From the NCBI GenBank assembly GCA_018262985.1, contig JADFDI010000002.1, positions 124,001 to 188,000 of the forward strand: a stretch of 64,000 nt of DNA, given 5' to 3'. The notes under the pieces were generated by a model that did no database searches, was not told the DNA's origin, and was given only the letters and a program-made list of their open reading frames with translations. Below are positions 9,334 through 17,693 of the stretch, in pieces (positions within the stretch are counted from its first letter, which is position 1; every line of letters starts with the position of its first letter). Source of the stretch: Spirochaetota bacterium (GTDB taxonomy: Bacteria > Spirochaetota > Spirochaetia > Treponematales > UBA12059). Position numbers and translations under genes: made by a program.

Positions 9334-10875
9334 ATGGAAGAGAAGATCAAGCGGCTCGAGGAAGCGCGGGCGAAGATAGTCGCCGGCGGCGGACCGAAGC
9401 GCGTCGAGGCCCAGCACCAGAAGGGCAAGAAGACCGCGCGCGAACGCATCGAGGCCCTCATGGACCCGGGCAGCTTCGTCGAGGTGGACGCCTTCGTGGA
9501 GCACCGCGCCGTCGAGCTCGGCATGGACGAGGTGGACGCGCCCGGCGAAGGCGTCGTGGTGGGCTACGGACTCGTGGACGGCCGCCAGGTCGCCGTGTTC
9601 GCGCAGGACTTCACCGTCATCGGCGGCTCGCTCGGCGAGATGCACGCGGCCAAGATCTGCAAGGTCATGGACCTGGCGGTGAAGGTGGGCATCCCCCTGG
9701 TCGGCATCAACGACTCGGGCGGCGCCCGCATCCAGGAGGGCGTCGACGCCCTCTCAGGCTACGGCGACATCTTCTACCGCAACACCCTGGCCTCCGGCGT
9801 CATCCCGCAGATCTCCGTCATCATGGGACCCTGCGCGGGCGGCGCGGTCTACTCGCCGGCGCTCACCGACTTCGTCCTCATGACCGACAAGTCGTCCAAC
9901 ATGTTCATCACCGGGCCGCAGGTCATCAAGGCCGTGACCGGCGAGGACGTGTCCGCCGAGGACCTGGGCGGCTCGCACGTGCACTGCGAGAAGTCGGGCG
10001 TGGCGCACCTCCGCTTCGAGAACGAGGACGCGACCCTCGCGGCCATCCGCCGCCTGCTCTCGTTCCTGCCGCAGAACAACCTCGAGGACGCCCCCCTCGC
10101 GGCCGTCTCCGAACCGCCCGTCGACCCCGCGGCCCTCGCCGACATCATCCCCGACCAGCCGAACAAGCCCTACGACGTGCGCCGCATCATCGAGGGCCTC
10201 GTCGACTCGGGCGACTTCATGGAGGTGATGGCCGACTACGCGAAGAACATCGTCATCGGCTACGCCCGCCTCGGCGGCCGCTCCGTCGGCGTGATCGCGA
10301 ACCAGCCGGCGGTCATGGCCGGCGTGCTCGACATCAACGCCTCCGACAAGGCCAGCCGCTTCATCCGCACCTGCGACGCCTTCAACGTCCCCCTCCTGAC
10401 CCTCTCCGACACCGCCGGCTACCTGCCCGGCGTCGGCCAGGAGCACGGCGGCGTCATTCGCCACGGCGCGAAGCTCCTCTACGCGTACAGCGAGGCCACG
10501 GTGCCCAAGCTGACCGTCATCGTGCGCAAGGCCTACGGCGGCGCCTACATCGCCATGTGCTCCAAGCACCTCGGGGCGGACCAGGTCTTCGCCTGGCCGA
10601 GCGCCGAGATCGCGGTCATGGGCCCCGACGGGGCGGCCAACATCATCTTCAAGAAGGAGATCGAGGAAGCCGCCGACCCCGCCGCCGCGCGCAAGGAGAA
10701 GATCGAGGAGTACAAGCGCTCCTTCGCGAATCCCTACAAGGCCGCCGCGCGCGGCTACGTCGACGACGTCATCGAGCCCGCCGCGACGCGGAGCAGGCTC
10801 CTCGCCGCCCTGGCCCTGCTCGCGGGCAAGCGCGAAACCCGGCCGAGCCGCAAGCACGGCAACTTCCCGGTCTAG
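9334..10875 (+). CDS. mmdA: Methylmalonyl-CoA decarboxylase alpha / propionyl-CoA carboxylase beta (carboxyltransferase)
   Basis: A 513-residue acyl-CoA carboxyltransferase with two crotonase-like halves. GINDSGGARIQEGVDAL and GPCAGGAVYSPALTDF form the N-terminal CoA/oxyanion site; DTAGYLPGVGQEHGG, KAYGGAYIAM and FAWPSAEIAVMGPDGA form the C-terminal site. It transfers the carboxyl group of (S)-methylmalonyl-CoA to carrier biotin. The same family includes the propionyl-CoA carboxylase beta subunit and the transcarboxylase 12S subunit, but the three genes that follow encode the small anchor, biotin carrier and membrane pump of the sodium-translocating decarboxylase, and no biotin carboxylase gene is present, so decarboxylase is the better call. 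Confidence 0.92.
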   Translation: MEEKIKRLEEARAKIVAGGGPKRVEAQHQKGKKTARERIEALMDPGSFVEVDAFVEHRAVELGMDEVDAPGEGVVVGYGLVDGRQVAVFAQDFTVIGGSLGEMHAAKICKVMDLAVKVGIPLVGINDSGGARIQEGVDALSGYGDIFYRNTLASGVIPQISVIMGPCAGGAVYSPALTDFVLMTDKSSNMFITGPQVIKAVTGEDVSAEDLGGSHVHCEKSGVAHLRFENEDATLAAIRRLLSFLPQNNLEDAPLAAVSEPPVDPAALADIIPDQPNKPYDVRRIIEGLVDSGDFMEVMADYAKNIVIGYARLGGRSVGVIANQPAVMAGVLDINASDKASRFIRTCDAFNVPLLTLSDTAGYLPGVGQEHGGVIRHGAKLLYAYSEATVPKLTVIVRKAYGGAYIAMCSKHLGADQVFAWPSAEIAVMGPDGAANIIFKKEIEEAADPAAARKEKIEEYKRSFANPYKAAARGYVDDVIEPAATRSRLLAALALLAGKRETRPSRKHGNFPV

Positions 10876-10884
10876 GAGGACGCC

Positions 10885-11247
10885 ATGAACGACTGGTTCA
10901 TCGTCGCCCTCGGGATGGGCACCGTATTCGTCTCGCTGATCGGCCTCGCCTATGTCCTCGAGCTGTTCAAGCTCGTGTTCGTTGGCCGGAAGAAGCCCGA
11001 CCACGTGCCGTCCGTCGCGCCCGCGAACGTCATCATGCCGGCCGCCCAGCCCTCCGCGTCCGACGACGGCGAACTGCTCGCGGTCATCGCCGCCGCGGTT
11101 TCGGCCGCGAGCGGCATGAGCCCGGGCGGCTTCCGGGTCGCTTCCGTTTCCCCGGTCGCCGGCGCCGCCGCCGGCGTCAACGTCCCCGCCTGGGGCTTCG
11201 CAGAGAGAATCGCGCGAGCCGTCGCAGCCGGCCGCCGCCACGCCTAA
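10885..11247 (+). CDS. mmdD: OadG-like small membrane subunit of the sodium-pumping decarboxylase
   Basis: A 120-residue protein with a single N-terminal hydrophobic segment (about residues 3-32, WFIVALGMGTVFVSLIGL) followed by a soluble Ala/Pro/Gly-rich tail. This is the layout of the OadG/MmdD subunit, which anchors and assembles the soluble carboxyltransferase on the membrane pump. Sequence conservation in this family is low, so the call rests mainly on topology, size and its position between mmdA and the biotin carrier. AGGAGG precedes ATG 10885. Confidence 0.82.
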   Translation: MNDWFIVALGMGTVFVSLIGLAYVLELFKLVFVGRKKPDHVPSVAPANVIMPAAQPSASDDGELLAVIAAAVSAASGMSPGGFRVASVSPVAGAAAGVNVPAWGFAERIARAVAAGRRHA

Positions 11248-11257
11248 GGAGACTCGA

Positions 11258-11641
11258 ATGAAGCAGTACCGCATCACCGTCAACGGCAAGACCTACGACG
11301 TGGCCGTCGAGGAGCTCGGCGCCCGCGCCGTTTCCGCCCCCGCCGCTTCCCCCGCCCCGGCCGCCGCCCCCGCGCCAGCGGCTGCCCCGGCTCCCGCCGC
11401 CGCGCCCTCCGCGCCCTCCGTGGCCGGAGCGCAGGCGGTCAAGTCGCCGATGCCCGGCACGGTCACCGCCCTCAAGGCGGTCGCGGGCCAGGCCGTCAAG
11501 CGCGGCGACGTGCTCCTCATCCTCGAGGCGATGAAGATGGAGAACGAGATCGTCGCCCCCGCCGACGGCGTCATCGCGGCCTTCCGCGTGCAGGCCGGCG
11601 CCTCCGTCAACACCGGCGACACCCTCGTCGAACTTTCGTAA
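11258..11641 (+). CDS. mmdC: Biotin carboxyl carrier subunit
   Basis: A 127-residue biotin carrier. Residues 1-20 form a short N-terminal beta segment ([16 protein letters not shown]), then a Pro-Ala repeat linker of about 35 residues, then a C-terminal biotinyl/lipoyl domain with EAMKMEN, the central Lys being biotinylated. It shuttles the carboxyl group from MmdA to the membrane subunit encoded next. It is the only biotin carrier in the window, so it may also serve the OadA-like carboxyltransferase at 874-2544. AAGGAG precedes the start. Confidence 0.94.
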   Translation: MKQYRITVNGKTYDVAVEELGARAVSAPAASPAPAAAPAPAAAPAPAAAPSAPSVAGAQAVKSPMPGTVTALKAVAGQAVKRGDVLLILEAMKMENEIVAPADGVIAAFRVQAGASVNTGDTLVELS

Positions 11642-11658
11642 GGGGAGGGGGTCCTCCC

Positions 11659-12801
11659 ATGTGGGACAGCGTACTGGAATTCCTGGGAACGACCGGCTTC
11701 GCCGTGATGGGCTGGAAGGACATCGTGATGATCACGGTGTCCTGCGTCCTCCTCTACCTCGGCATCGTCAAGAAGTTCGAACCCCTGCTCCTCGTGCCCA
11801 TCGCCTTCGGCATGCTCCTCTCGAACCTGCCGCTCGGCGGCATCATGACCGAGCACGCGGTCGTTGACGGCAAGGTCGTGCCCGGCGGGCTCGTGTACTA
11901 CCTTTACCAGGGCGTCAAGCTCGGAATCTACCCGCCGCTCATCTTCATGGGCGTCGGCGCCATGACCGATTTCGGGCCCCTCATCGCCAATCCCAAGAGC
12001 CTGCTCCTCGGCGCGGCCGCGCAGCTCGGCATCTTCCTGACCTACCTCGGCGCGCGCGCCCTCGACTTCGATCCGCAGGCCGCGGGCTCCATCGGCATCA
12101 TCGGCGGCGCGGACGGCCCGACCGCCATCTACCTGACCAGCAAGCTCAAGCCCGAGCTGCTGCCCGCCATCGCCATCGCCGCGTACTCGTACATGGCGCT
12201 CGTGCCGATCATCCAGCCGCCCATCATGCGGCTGCTGACCACGAAGAAGGAGCGGGCCATCGTCATGGACCAGCTCCGCGAGGTGTCGAAGACCGAGAAG
12301 GTCGTCTTCCCCATCACCGTCACCATCCTCGTCGGCCTGCTCCTGCCCTCGGCCGTGCCGCTCGTGGGCTCGCTCATGCTCGGCAACCTCTTCCGCGAGA
12401 CCGGCGTGACCGGCCGGCTCTCGGATACCGCCCAGCACGCGCTCATCAACATCCTGACGATCTTCCTGGGGGTCTCGGTCGGCGCGACCGCGAGCGCGGA
12501 CAAGTTCCTCACGGCCCAGACGCTCATGATCATCGGACTCGGGCTCGCGGCGTTCGCGGTGGGCACCGCGGGCGGCGTGCTGCTCGGCAAGCTCATGAAC
12601 GTGATCTCCGGCGGCAAGATCAACCCGCTCATCGGCTCCGCCGGCGTTTCGGCCGTGCCGATGGCGGCGCGCGTCTCGCAGGTCGAGGGGCAGCGGGAGA
12701 ATCCGAACAACTACCTGCTCATGCATGCCATGGGACCGAACGTCGCGGGCGTCATCGGCTCCGCGATCGCCGCTGGCGTCCTCCTGGCGGTGCTCGGCTG
12801 A
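11659..12801 (+). CDS. mmdB: Sodium-pumping decarboxylase beta subunit (OadB/MmdB)
   Basis: A 380-residue, many-pass membrane protein of the OadB/GcdB/MmdB family, which decarboxylates carboxybiotin and exports Na+ across the cytoplasmic membrane. The signature [15 protein letters not shown] (residues about 150-164) carries the Asp essential for Na+ coupling; [16 protein letters not shown] and the C-terminal stretch with [30 protein letters not shown] are conserved in the family. Last gene of the operon that begins at korD; a terminator follows at 12868-12906. OadB of oxaloacetate decarboxylase is nearly indistinguishable, so the substrate is inferred from the neighbouring mutase and epimerase. 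Confidence 0.93.
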   Translation: MWDSVLEFLGTTGFAVMGWKDIVMITVSCVLLYLGIVKKFEPLLLVPIAFGMLLSNLPLGGIMTEHAVVDGKVVPGGLVYYLYQGVKLGIYPPLIFMGVGAMTDFGPLIANPKSLLLGAAAQLGIFLTYLGARALDFDPQAAGSIGIIGGADGPTAIYLTSKLKPELLPAIAIAAYSYMALVPIIQPPIMRLLTTKKERAIVMDQLREVSKTEKVVFPITVTILVGLLLPSAVPLVGSLMLGNLFRETGVTGRLSDTAQHALINILTIFLGVSVGATASADKFLTAQTLMIIGLGLAAFAVGTAGGVLLGKLMNVISGGKINPLIGSAGVSAVPMAARVSQVEGQRENPNNYLLMHAMGPNVAGVIGSAIAAGVLLAVLG

Positions 12802-12867
12802 CCCGGTTTTTCGGCGCCTCTGTCCGGAAACTACCGGTCGGCCCGGCGCTCGCTCCCTGAAAACCGC

Positions 12868-12906
12868 AAAGGCCCGGCTCCCTTCGGGGCGCCGGGCCTT
12901 TGTTTT
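12868..12906. terminator. Bidirectional terminator between mmdB and lacI-type gene
   Basis: Inverted repeat AAAGGCCCGGC (12868-12878) with GCCGGGCCTTT (12891-12901), followed by GTTTT. The A-run on the left arm gives a T-run on the minus strand as well, so it can end both converging units. Confidence 0.85.
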
Positions 12907-12918
12907 CCAACCTTGAAC

Positions 12919-13989
12919 TCAGGGCGTCCGCCGGACGCCTCGGCTCGCGGCCGGACTTCCTTCGGGTAGAAAGTCGGGAGCCCCCCCGGGGGCGGCGCAC
13001 GAGCGACGGACGACCAGGCGAGGCGCGACGAGGATTTCCTCTCGCCGCGACCCGGAATCGAGCTCGTCGAGCACCGCGTCGAGGGCTGCCTGCCCGATGC
13101 CCAGCGTGTCCTGGGCCACGGTCGTGAGCGCGGGCCCCACGAGGTCCGCGTTCGGAATGTCGTCGAAGCCGACGATCGAGACGTCCTCGGGTACCCGCAC
13201 GCCCAGCCGCTCGAAGCCCCTGATGAGGCCGATGGCCATCAGGTCGCTCGCCGCGAAGATCGCGGTCGGCATGTCCTTCATCGACGCGAAGGCCGCGGCG
13301 GCGGCCATGCCCGATTCCGGAGTGAAGTCGCCGTCGCGGATGTAATCGTCCCGGTAGCGGCCGCGCGCCGCGGCGAATTCCGCCCAAGCTTCGTACCTGA
13401 GCCGTCCCGGATAGGAGAACGGCGCGCGGAGCGTCGCGACTTTTTCGTGGCCGAGAAAAGCCAGGTGCTCCAGCGCGAGGGCGGCCCCGGCCTTGTTGTC
13501 GGAACTGACGAAGGTGGCCGTTCCCCCGGACACTTCGGTGTCGATGAGGGCGACCGGAATCGGCGCGTTCAGCACGTCCTCGAGGTAGCGGTCGTCGCCG
13601 CGCAGGCCGACAATGATGGCGGCGTCGACGCGCCTGCTTCGGCAGATGTCGATGTAGGACCGCTCGTACCGGGTATCGTCGGTGTTGGAAAACAGTACTA
13701 GATCGTAATCGCGCGCGGCCGCGCCGCGCAGGATGCCGTCCAGGAATAGCCAGCCGAAATTGCGGCGGACGCCGAAGCCCTGGCGGTCGAGCATGAAGAC
13801 GCCGAGCGTGCGGCTCCGCTTAGTGACGAGCCGTCGCGCGATCGGGTCCGGCTCGTAGCGCAGCTCTCGGGCCGTGTCGATGATTCGCGCGCGCAGCTCG
13901 TCGCCCACGTCGTCCCGGCCATTCAGCGCCTTCGAAACGGTGCCGACCGACACGCCGAGCGTCCGGGCGATATCCTTGATCGTTACCAT
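12919..13989 (-). CDS. LacI-family transcriptional regulator
   Basis: A 356-residue LacI/GalR regulator. Residues 1-50 are the helix-turn-helix and hinge region (TIKDIARTLGVSVGTVSKALNGR), followed by a periplasmic-binding-protein-like effector domain (SRTLGVFMLD, AAIIVGLRGDDRYL, SSDNKAGAALALEHL, TAIFAASDLMAIGLIRG, VSIVGFDDIPNADL). A sugar is the usual effector, but no sugar uptake or catabolic gene is adjacent. A perfect palindrome of the LacI type lies at 14001-14016 between its own promoter and start, so it probably represses itself. The C-terminal tail after VVRRSC is about 25 residues longer than the usual end and Pro/Ser-rich. Confidence 0.93.
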   Translation of the reverse strand: MVTIKDIARTLGVSVGTVSKALNGRDDVGDELRARIIDTARELRYEPDPIARRLVTKRSRTLGVFMLDRQGFGVRRNFGWLFLDGILRGAAARDYDLVLFSNTDDTRYERSYIDICRSRRVDAAIIVGLRGDDRYLEDVLNAPIPVALIDTEVSGGTATFVSSDNKAGAALALEHLAFLGHEKVATLRAPFSYPGRLRYEAWAEFAAARGRYRDDYIRDGDFTPESGMAAAAAFASMKDMPTAIFAASDLMAIGLIRGFERLGVRVPEDVSIVGFDDIPNADLVGPALTTVAQDTLGIGQAALDAVLDELDSGSRREEILVAPRLVVRRSCAAPGGAPDFLPEGSPAASRGVRRTP

Positions 13990-14000
13990 TGCCCTCTCTG

Positions 14001-14016
14001 TCGAAAACGTTTTCGA
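14001..14016. promoter_or_regulatory. LacI-family operator palindrome
   Basis: TCGAAAACGTTTTCGA is a perfect 16-bp palindrome with the central CG step typical of LacI/GalR operators. It lies 12 bp before the lacI-type start codon and overlaps the predicted transcription start of that gene, suggesting negative autoregulation; the divergent gene at 14129 starts 113 bp to the right. Confidence 0.8.
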
Positions 14017-14020
14017 TTCC

Positions 14021-14050
14021 AGCTTAACGAAGAAGGCTCGATCGAGTCAA
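14021..14050 (-). promoter_or_regulatory. Promoter of the LacI-type regulator
   Basis: On the minus strand TTGACT (14045-14050) and TAAGCT (14021-14026) with an 18-bp spacer. The predicted start, near 14014-14016, falls at the edge of the operator palindrome. Confidence 0.6.
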
Positions 14051-14128
14051 GCGAATATCGGTTCGGCCGCGCCCCCTGTCGCGCGCGTTTCGCCGATACT
14101 CTATACTGGTCGAGGGAGCGGAGGACGG

Positions 14129-16492
14129 ATGGGAAAGAAGGGCTTGCTCCAGAAGGCAAAGGCGCTGCAGAAAATCTCCGCGGGTACGCTCGCGAATCCG
14201 CAGGGCAACCTGGATTCCGGAATGCTCGAAGCGGCGCGCGCCGCCGGCATTTCGGGCGAGGACGGCGAGGACATCCTCAAGCGGATCGACGCCATCGCAG
14301 TGGAGAACCGCATCGCCGCACCCGAGGAAGCGCGGATTCCCGCCCTCCGCAGGGGCGTTTTCGTGCCCGCCTTGGTAAACGCCCTCGCCGTGGTGGGCAT
14401 GGCGGTCGCCTTCCTGCTGCTCGCCGCTTTCTTCCGCGAGCGCGAGGCGGATATCGCGAACAACTCCGCGGTGGTGCTCAGCGCCGAGGGTCGCCTCATA
14501 CGCGAGCTCAGGGCCGAGTCCGAAACCTTGATCCGCGAGAAGGACGTCCAGCTCGACGAGATCCGCGATCGCCTCGAATCGCTCGAGAAGGACAGCCTGG
14601 AGCTCGCCAGGAGCTTCGAGGCGCGCTTGCTCGAACGCGAGGGCGAACTCAAGTCCCGCCTCGAGTCCGAGATCGAGGCCGAGCGCGCCCGCTTGCGGGC
14701 CGAAGGTTACGCGGAGGCGGAGATCGAAGCCCGCATAAAGGAATTCGAAACACGAAAGACGGCGGAATACCAGACCGCGCTCGCCTCGTTCCGACTGGCG
14801 CTCGATTCCGAACGGGAAGCGTCCGACGCCAGGATAGCGGCCGCGAAGGCTGAGTACGAGCGCAACCTGGCCGCGGTGGCGGCCGAACGTCGGCGCATCC
14901 AGGACGAGGCGGCGGCGCGGGAAGCCGAGCTGCGCTCCACCCTCGACGCCCGCGTGAAAACGCTGGAAACCGAGCGGGCGCAGGCCAGCGCCGGGCTCGA
15001 AGCCGCCCGAGCCGAACTCGCCGCGTTGCAGGCGAGGCAAGCGAAGGACAAGGCCGCTGAAGAACGGATCGTCGGACTCTACCGTACCGTCCGCCTCGCC
15101 GTCTCGGACCGCCGCTACGAGGACGCCTACGCTGGCGTTTCCGCCCTGTCCGCCTTCCTCGCGGATCCGGAAATCGCCGCTTCCGCCAGCCTCGCCGCCC
15201 GCCGCGAGGCCGACACCTTCATCGCCCAGGCGCTAGCCTCGCTGGTCAAGGCCGAAATAGACCGCGCCAGCGCCGACGCGGCGGGACTCGTGAGGCAGGC
15301 CGAACTCTACGCCCGGGCGCGGGCGGCCGGCGCCCGCGGCGACGAGGCCCTCGCGCGCGGGGATCGCGCCGCCGCCGAGGCCGCGTACCGCGAAGCGGTA
15401 TCGGTCGCTCCCGAGCTCGTTTCCGCCTTCGAATTCGCCTGGAACGACCGCTCCATGGATGCGGCGGTGAACGCGGCCGGCGCCGCGCTCGCCTTCGACC
15501 GCGCGGAAATCGCCTATAAAGCCGGAGACTTCGTGGCCGCCTCGACGTCCTACGTCGAGGCTCTGTCCGCCATGGGTGCGCCCCCGTCCGCGAGCGCGGT
15601 GGCCGCCGCCGCCCTCGAAGGAACTCCCCGCGCCGCGGCGGAGCTTCCCGCCCCCTCTCCCGCGTCCGCGACCGAGCTCGCGGCGGCGAACCGCCTGCTG
15701 GACCGCGGAGCCTGGACCGAAGCGGCCGAAAGCTACATCCGCGTACTGGCGCTCTCCCCCGGCGCGGAGACCGCGACACAGGCGGCGCGCGGCGCGCGGC
15801 GCGCCCTCGAAGGCTGGACCGCGGCCGAGAAGGCGCGCGTCGAGGCCGACCGCTCCCGGATCGCCGAGCTGTCAGCGCGCGCCACCAGGCTCGAGACCGA
15901 GCTCGCCGCCGCCGTCCTTTCGGCCAGCGAGCGGGAGGCGACCATAGCCGAATCGAAGCGCCTGATCGCCTCGCTCGAGGAGGAGCGCGACCGCCTGAAA
16001 CGCGAGAACGCCGAGCTTGCCAGCCGACCGTCGACCGCTCCCGCCCCGTCCCAGACGGCCGCCTCGGGGCCGACGAAGGAAGAATTCGACGCGCTCACGG
16101 CGGAGCGGGACGCCCTCGCCGTGCTCGCCAGACGCATGGACGAACTCGCCGCCGCCTTCAAGGAGTACGCCGTTCGGGAGGACTCGGCCCTCGCGGGATC
16201 GCCGGGCCAGGCTGGCCTTCTCGCCGCGCGGACCGAGCTCGACTCCTTCCTCGGCTCCGGGCTGGTCAGGTCGGCCATGCCCGACCTCCGCGAGCGCGTC
16301 GCCGCCTACGAGGCCGCCTGGCTCGAAGCGGGCCAGAAGGAAGTGGTTTACAACGCCATCGACATCCTGGAAGGCTCGCGCCGCTTCACGGATCCCGTCC
16401 GCCGCAACGCCTGGCTCGACGAGCAGCTCGCCCGTTACGCGGGCAACCAGGCGCTCAAGGACTTCATCGAGACGGTGCGCGCGCTCCGGTAG
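14129..16492 (+). CDS. Membrane-anchored coiled-coil protein with repeat-like C-terminal half, function unknown
   Basis: A 787-residue protein. Residues 1-78 look cytoplasmic, 79-101 form one hydrophobic helix (ALVNALAVVGMAVAFLLLAAFF), and about 105-325 are a long, very charged coiled coil rich in Arg, Glu and Ala. From about 330 the sequence becomes helical repeats resembling tetratricopeptide units (RAAEAAYREAVSVAPELVSAF; WTEAAESYIRVLALSPG), then a second coiled coil (about 585-640), a Ser/Pro/Ala linker and a conserved-looking C-terminal helical domain. No catalytic motif is visible. ATG 14129 is chosen for GGAGGA just upstream; an in-frame extension to 13874 would cross the operator region. 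A weak -10 (TATACT, 14102-14107) precedes it. Probably an envelope scaffold. Confidence 0.8.
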   Translation: MGKKGLLQKAKALQKISAGTLANPQGNLDSGMLEAARAAGISGEDGEDILKRIDAIAVENRIAAPEEARIPALRRGVFVPALVNALAVVGMAVAFLLLAAFFREREADIANNSAVVLSAEGRLIRELRAESETLIREKDVQLDEIRDRLESLEKDSLELARSFEARLLEREGELKSRLESEIEAERARLRAEGYAEAEIEARIKEFETRKTAEYQTALASFRLALDSEREASDARIAAAKAEYERNLAAVAAERRRIQDEAAAREAELRSTLDARVKTLETERAQASAGLEAARAELAALQARQAKDKAAEERIVGLYRTVRLAVSDRRYEDAYAGVSALSAFLADPEIAASASLAARREADTFIAQALASLVKAEIDRASADAAGLVRQAELYARARAAGARGDEALARGDRAAAEAAYREAVSVAPELVSAFEFAWNDRSMDAAVNAAGAALAFDRAEIAYKAGDFVAASTSYVEALSAMGAPPSASAVAAAALEGTPRAAAELPAPSPASATELAAANRLLDRGAWTEAAESYIRVLALSPGAETATQAARGARRALEGWTAAEKARVEADRSRIAELSARATRLETELAAAVLSASEREATIAESKRLIASLEEERDRLKRENAELASRPSTAPAPSQTAASGPTKEEFDALTAERDALAVLARRMDELAAAFKEYAVREDSALAGSPGQAGLLAARTELDSFLGSGLVRSAMPDLRERVAAYEAAWLEAGQKEVVYNAIDILEGSRRFTDPVRRNAWLDEQLARYAGNQALKDFIETVRALR

Positions 16493-16514
16493 CCGACGAC
16501 AAGGCGGAAAATAC

Positions 16515-16540
16515 GAAGGGCGGCCCGTCGGCCGCCCTTC
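16515..16540. terminator. Hairpin between converging genes (terminator)
   Basis: Perfect 11-bp stem GAAGGGCGGCC (16515-16525) with GGCCGCCCTTC (16530-16540) and loop CGTC, lying between the coiled-coil gene and the converging lipoprotein gene. The T-tracts on either side are short and interrupted, so efficiency is uncertain. Confidence 0.6.
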
Positions 16541-16568
16541 TTCACTCTTTGACGGATACTCGCTTGGC

Positions 16569-17693
16569 TCAGTTCCCGAGCTTCTCCGCGGCGAAGGCGA
16601 GCAGGTCCGCGGTGGGAACGCCTTCCACCTGGGCGAAGGCCAGATTGCCAATATCGTCCTTGTTGTCGGTCAGCACCATGAAGCGCGAGAAGACCGAGAT
16701 CCAGGTGGAATCGGTCGTATCCCAGTACTCGAAGGCGAAGCGCCAGCTGCCGGTCGGGAGCCAGCCAAGGTAGGCGCCGGAACCCGAGTATAGATCGGTG
16801 TAGGACCTGCCCGCAGCGAGGAACACCGGCTTGTCAACGGCGTCGTGCACCATCCCGGTAGCCGGCGCTTTCAAGTCGACGATCTTCGATGCCGTGGCGG
16901 CCCCGGGCGCCTGTGCGCGCCAGAGGCTCGGGTCGGGAAGGTTCGGGCTGACGAAATAGGTGCTCGTTGCCAGGTCATAAGCGGCGAAGCCCGGTCCCGT
17001 TGGCGTTACAGGGAACTGATCGATGGGATCGTTGAGGGCAGGTTCGATGTCGCTGTCGATTGTGAACGAGCTGGTGGAAATGCTTCCCCTTCTCGCGTAC
17101 GCGTCGCCGGACTCGCCCATGAGGATTTCCACGAACCTGGTCTGCCCGCCCGGGTCGATGGACGGATCCGACCAGGTGCCGAGGGCGAGCAGGCGCCGGC
17201 TATCCGAGGGATCCGTCAGCGCCGAGCCGAGCAGGGGGTTCACCGAACCTCCATAGATCACCAAGCTTTCAAGCCCTTTCAGGGGATCGCGGTAGACGAA
17301 GACCGTTTCGGATGAACCGGGCATCGGCCCGACGACGGCCGCCTTGCCGAGGGGATTCCCGTCGCCCCAGACCTTCCCTGTTTCCCAAGCGGATTCGCCC
17401 ATGAGTATCGTGGCTATCCTCATGTATCCGTCACCGGGCGTCACCACGTAGCCACCCGGAGTGGCGGGCATGCGGAAGGGCAGGAAATAGGAGAATCCGT
17501 CGTCGGAATCCCCGGCCAGGGCGATGGTGTACGATTTCCTCCACTCCGCGCGGCCATGGTCACCGAAAATGGCGTCCATCCACGTCGATACGCTCAGGGC
17601 CGGGTCGAAGGAAGGCATCCAGCATGAAGCGGACAGCGAAACCAACGCGAGGATGCAAGCGGAAAGGGCGGCGCGGCGCGCGTTAGCTCTCAT
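16569..17693 (-). CDS. Putative lipoprotein, last gene of the cyclase cassette
   Basis: A 374-residue exported protein I do not recognise. The N-terminus has a basic start, a hydrophobic core (LSACILALVSL) and SASC, a relaxed lipobox of the kind accepted in spirochaetes, so Cys24 is the probable lipid-modified residue. The mature part is rich in aromatic residues, Gly and Asp with several WxSD/GxWSD-like elements, suggesting an extracytoplasmic beta-rich fold. Its ATG overlaps the stop of the preceding barrel gene (ATGA), so translation is probably coupled. It pairs with that barrel as the lipoprotein at 18904 pairs with the barrel at 19935. Confidence 0.7.
   Translation of the reverse strand: MRANARRAALSACILALVSLSASCWMPSFDPALSVSTWMDAIFGDHGRAEWRKSYTIALAGDSDDGFSYFLPFRMPATPGGYVVTPGDGYMRIATILMGESAWETGKVWGDGNPLGKAAVVGPMPGSSETVFVYRDPLKGLESLVIYGGSVNPLLGSALTDPSDSRRLLALGTWSDPSIDPGGQTRFVEILMGESGDAYARRGSISTSSFTIDSDIEPALNDPIDQFPVTPTGPGFAAYDLATSTYFVSPNLPDPSLWRAQAPGAATASKIVDLKAPATGMVHDAVDKPVFLAAGRSYTDLYSGSGAYLGWLPTGSWRFAFEYWDTTDSTWISVFSRFMVLTDNKDDIGNLAFAQVEGVPTADLLAFAAEKLGN

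Noticed and set aside
11330-11420. Tandem repeat in the biotin carrier gene
   Set aside because: This is the Pro-Ala linker usual for such carriers, encoded by GC-rich repeats; not a mobile or CRISPR repeat.
13874-14128. N-terminal extension of the coiled-coil protein
   Set aside because: It would overlap the divergent regulator gene, its promoter and the operator; a good ribosome site supports ATG 14129.
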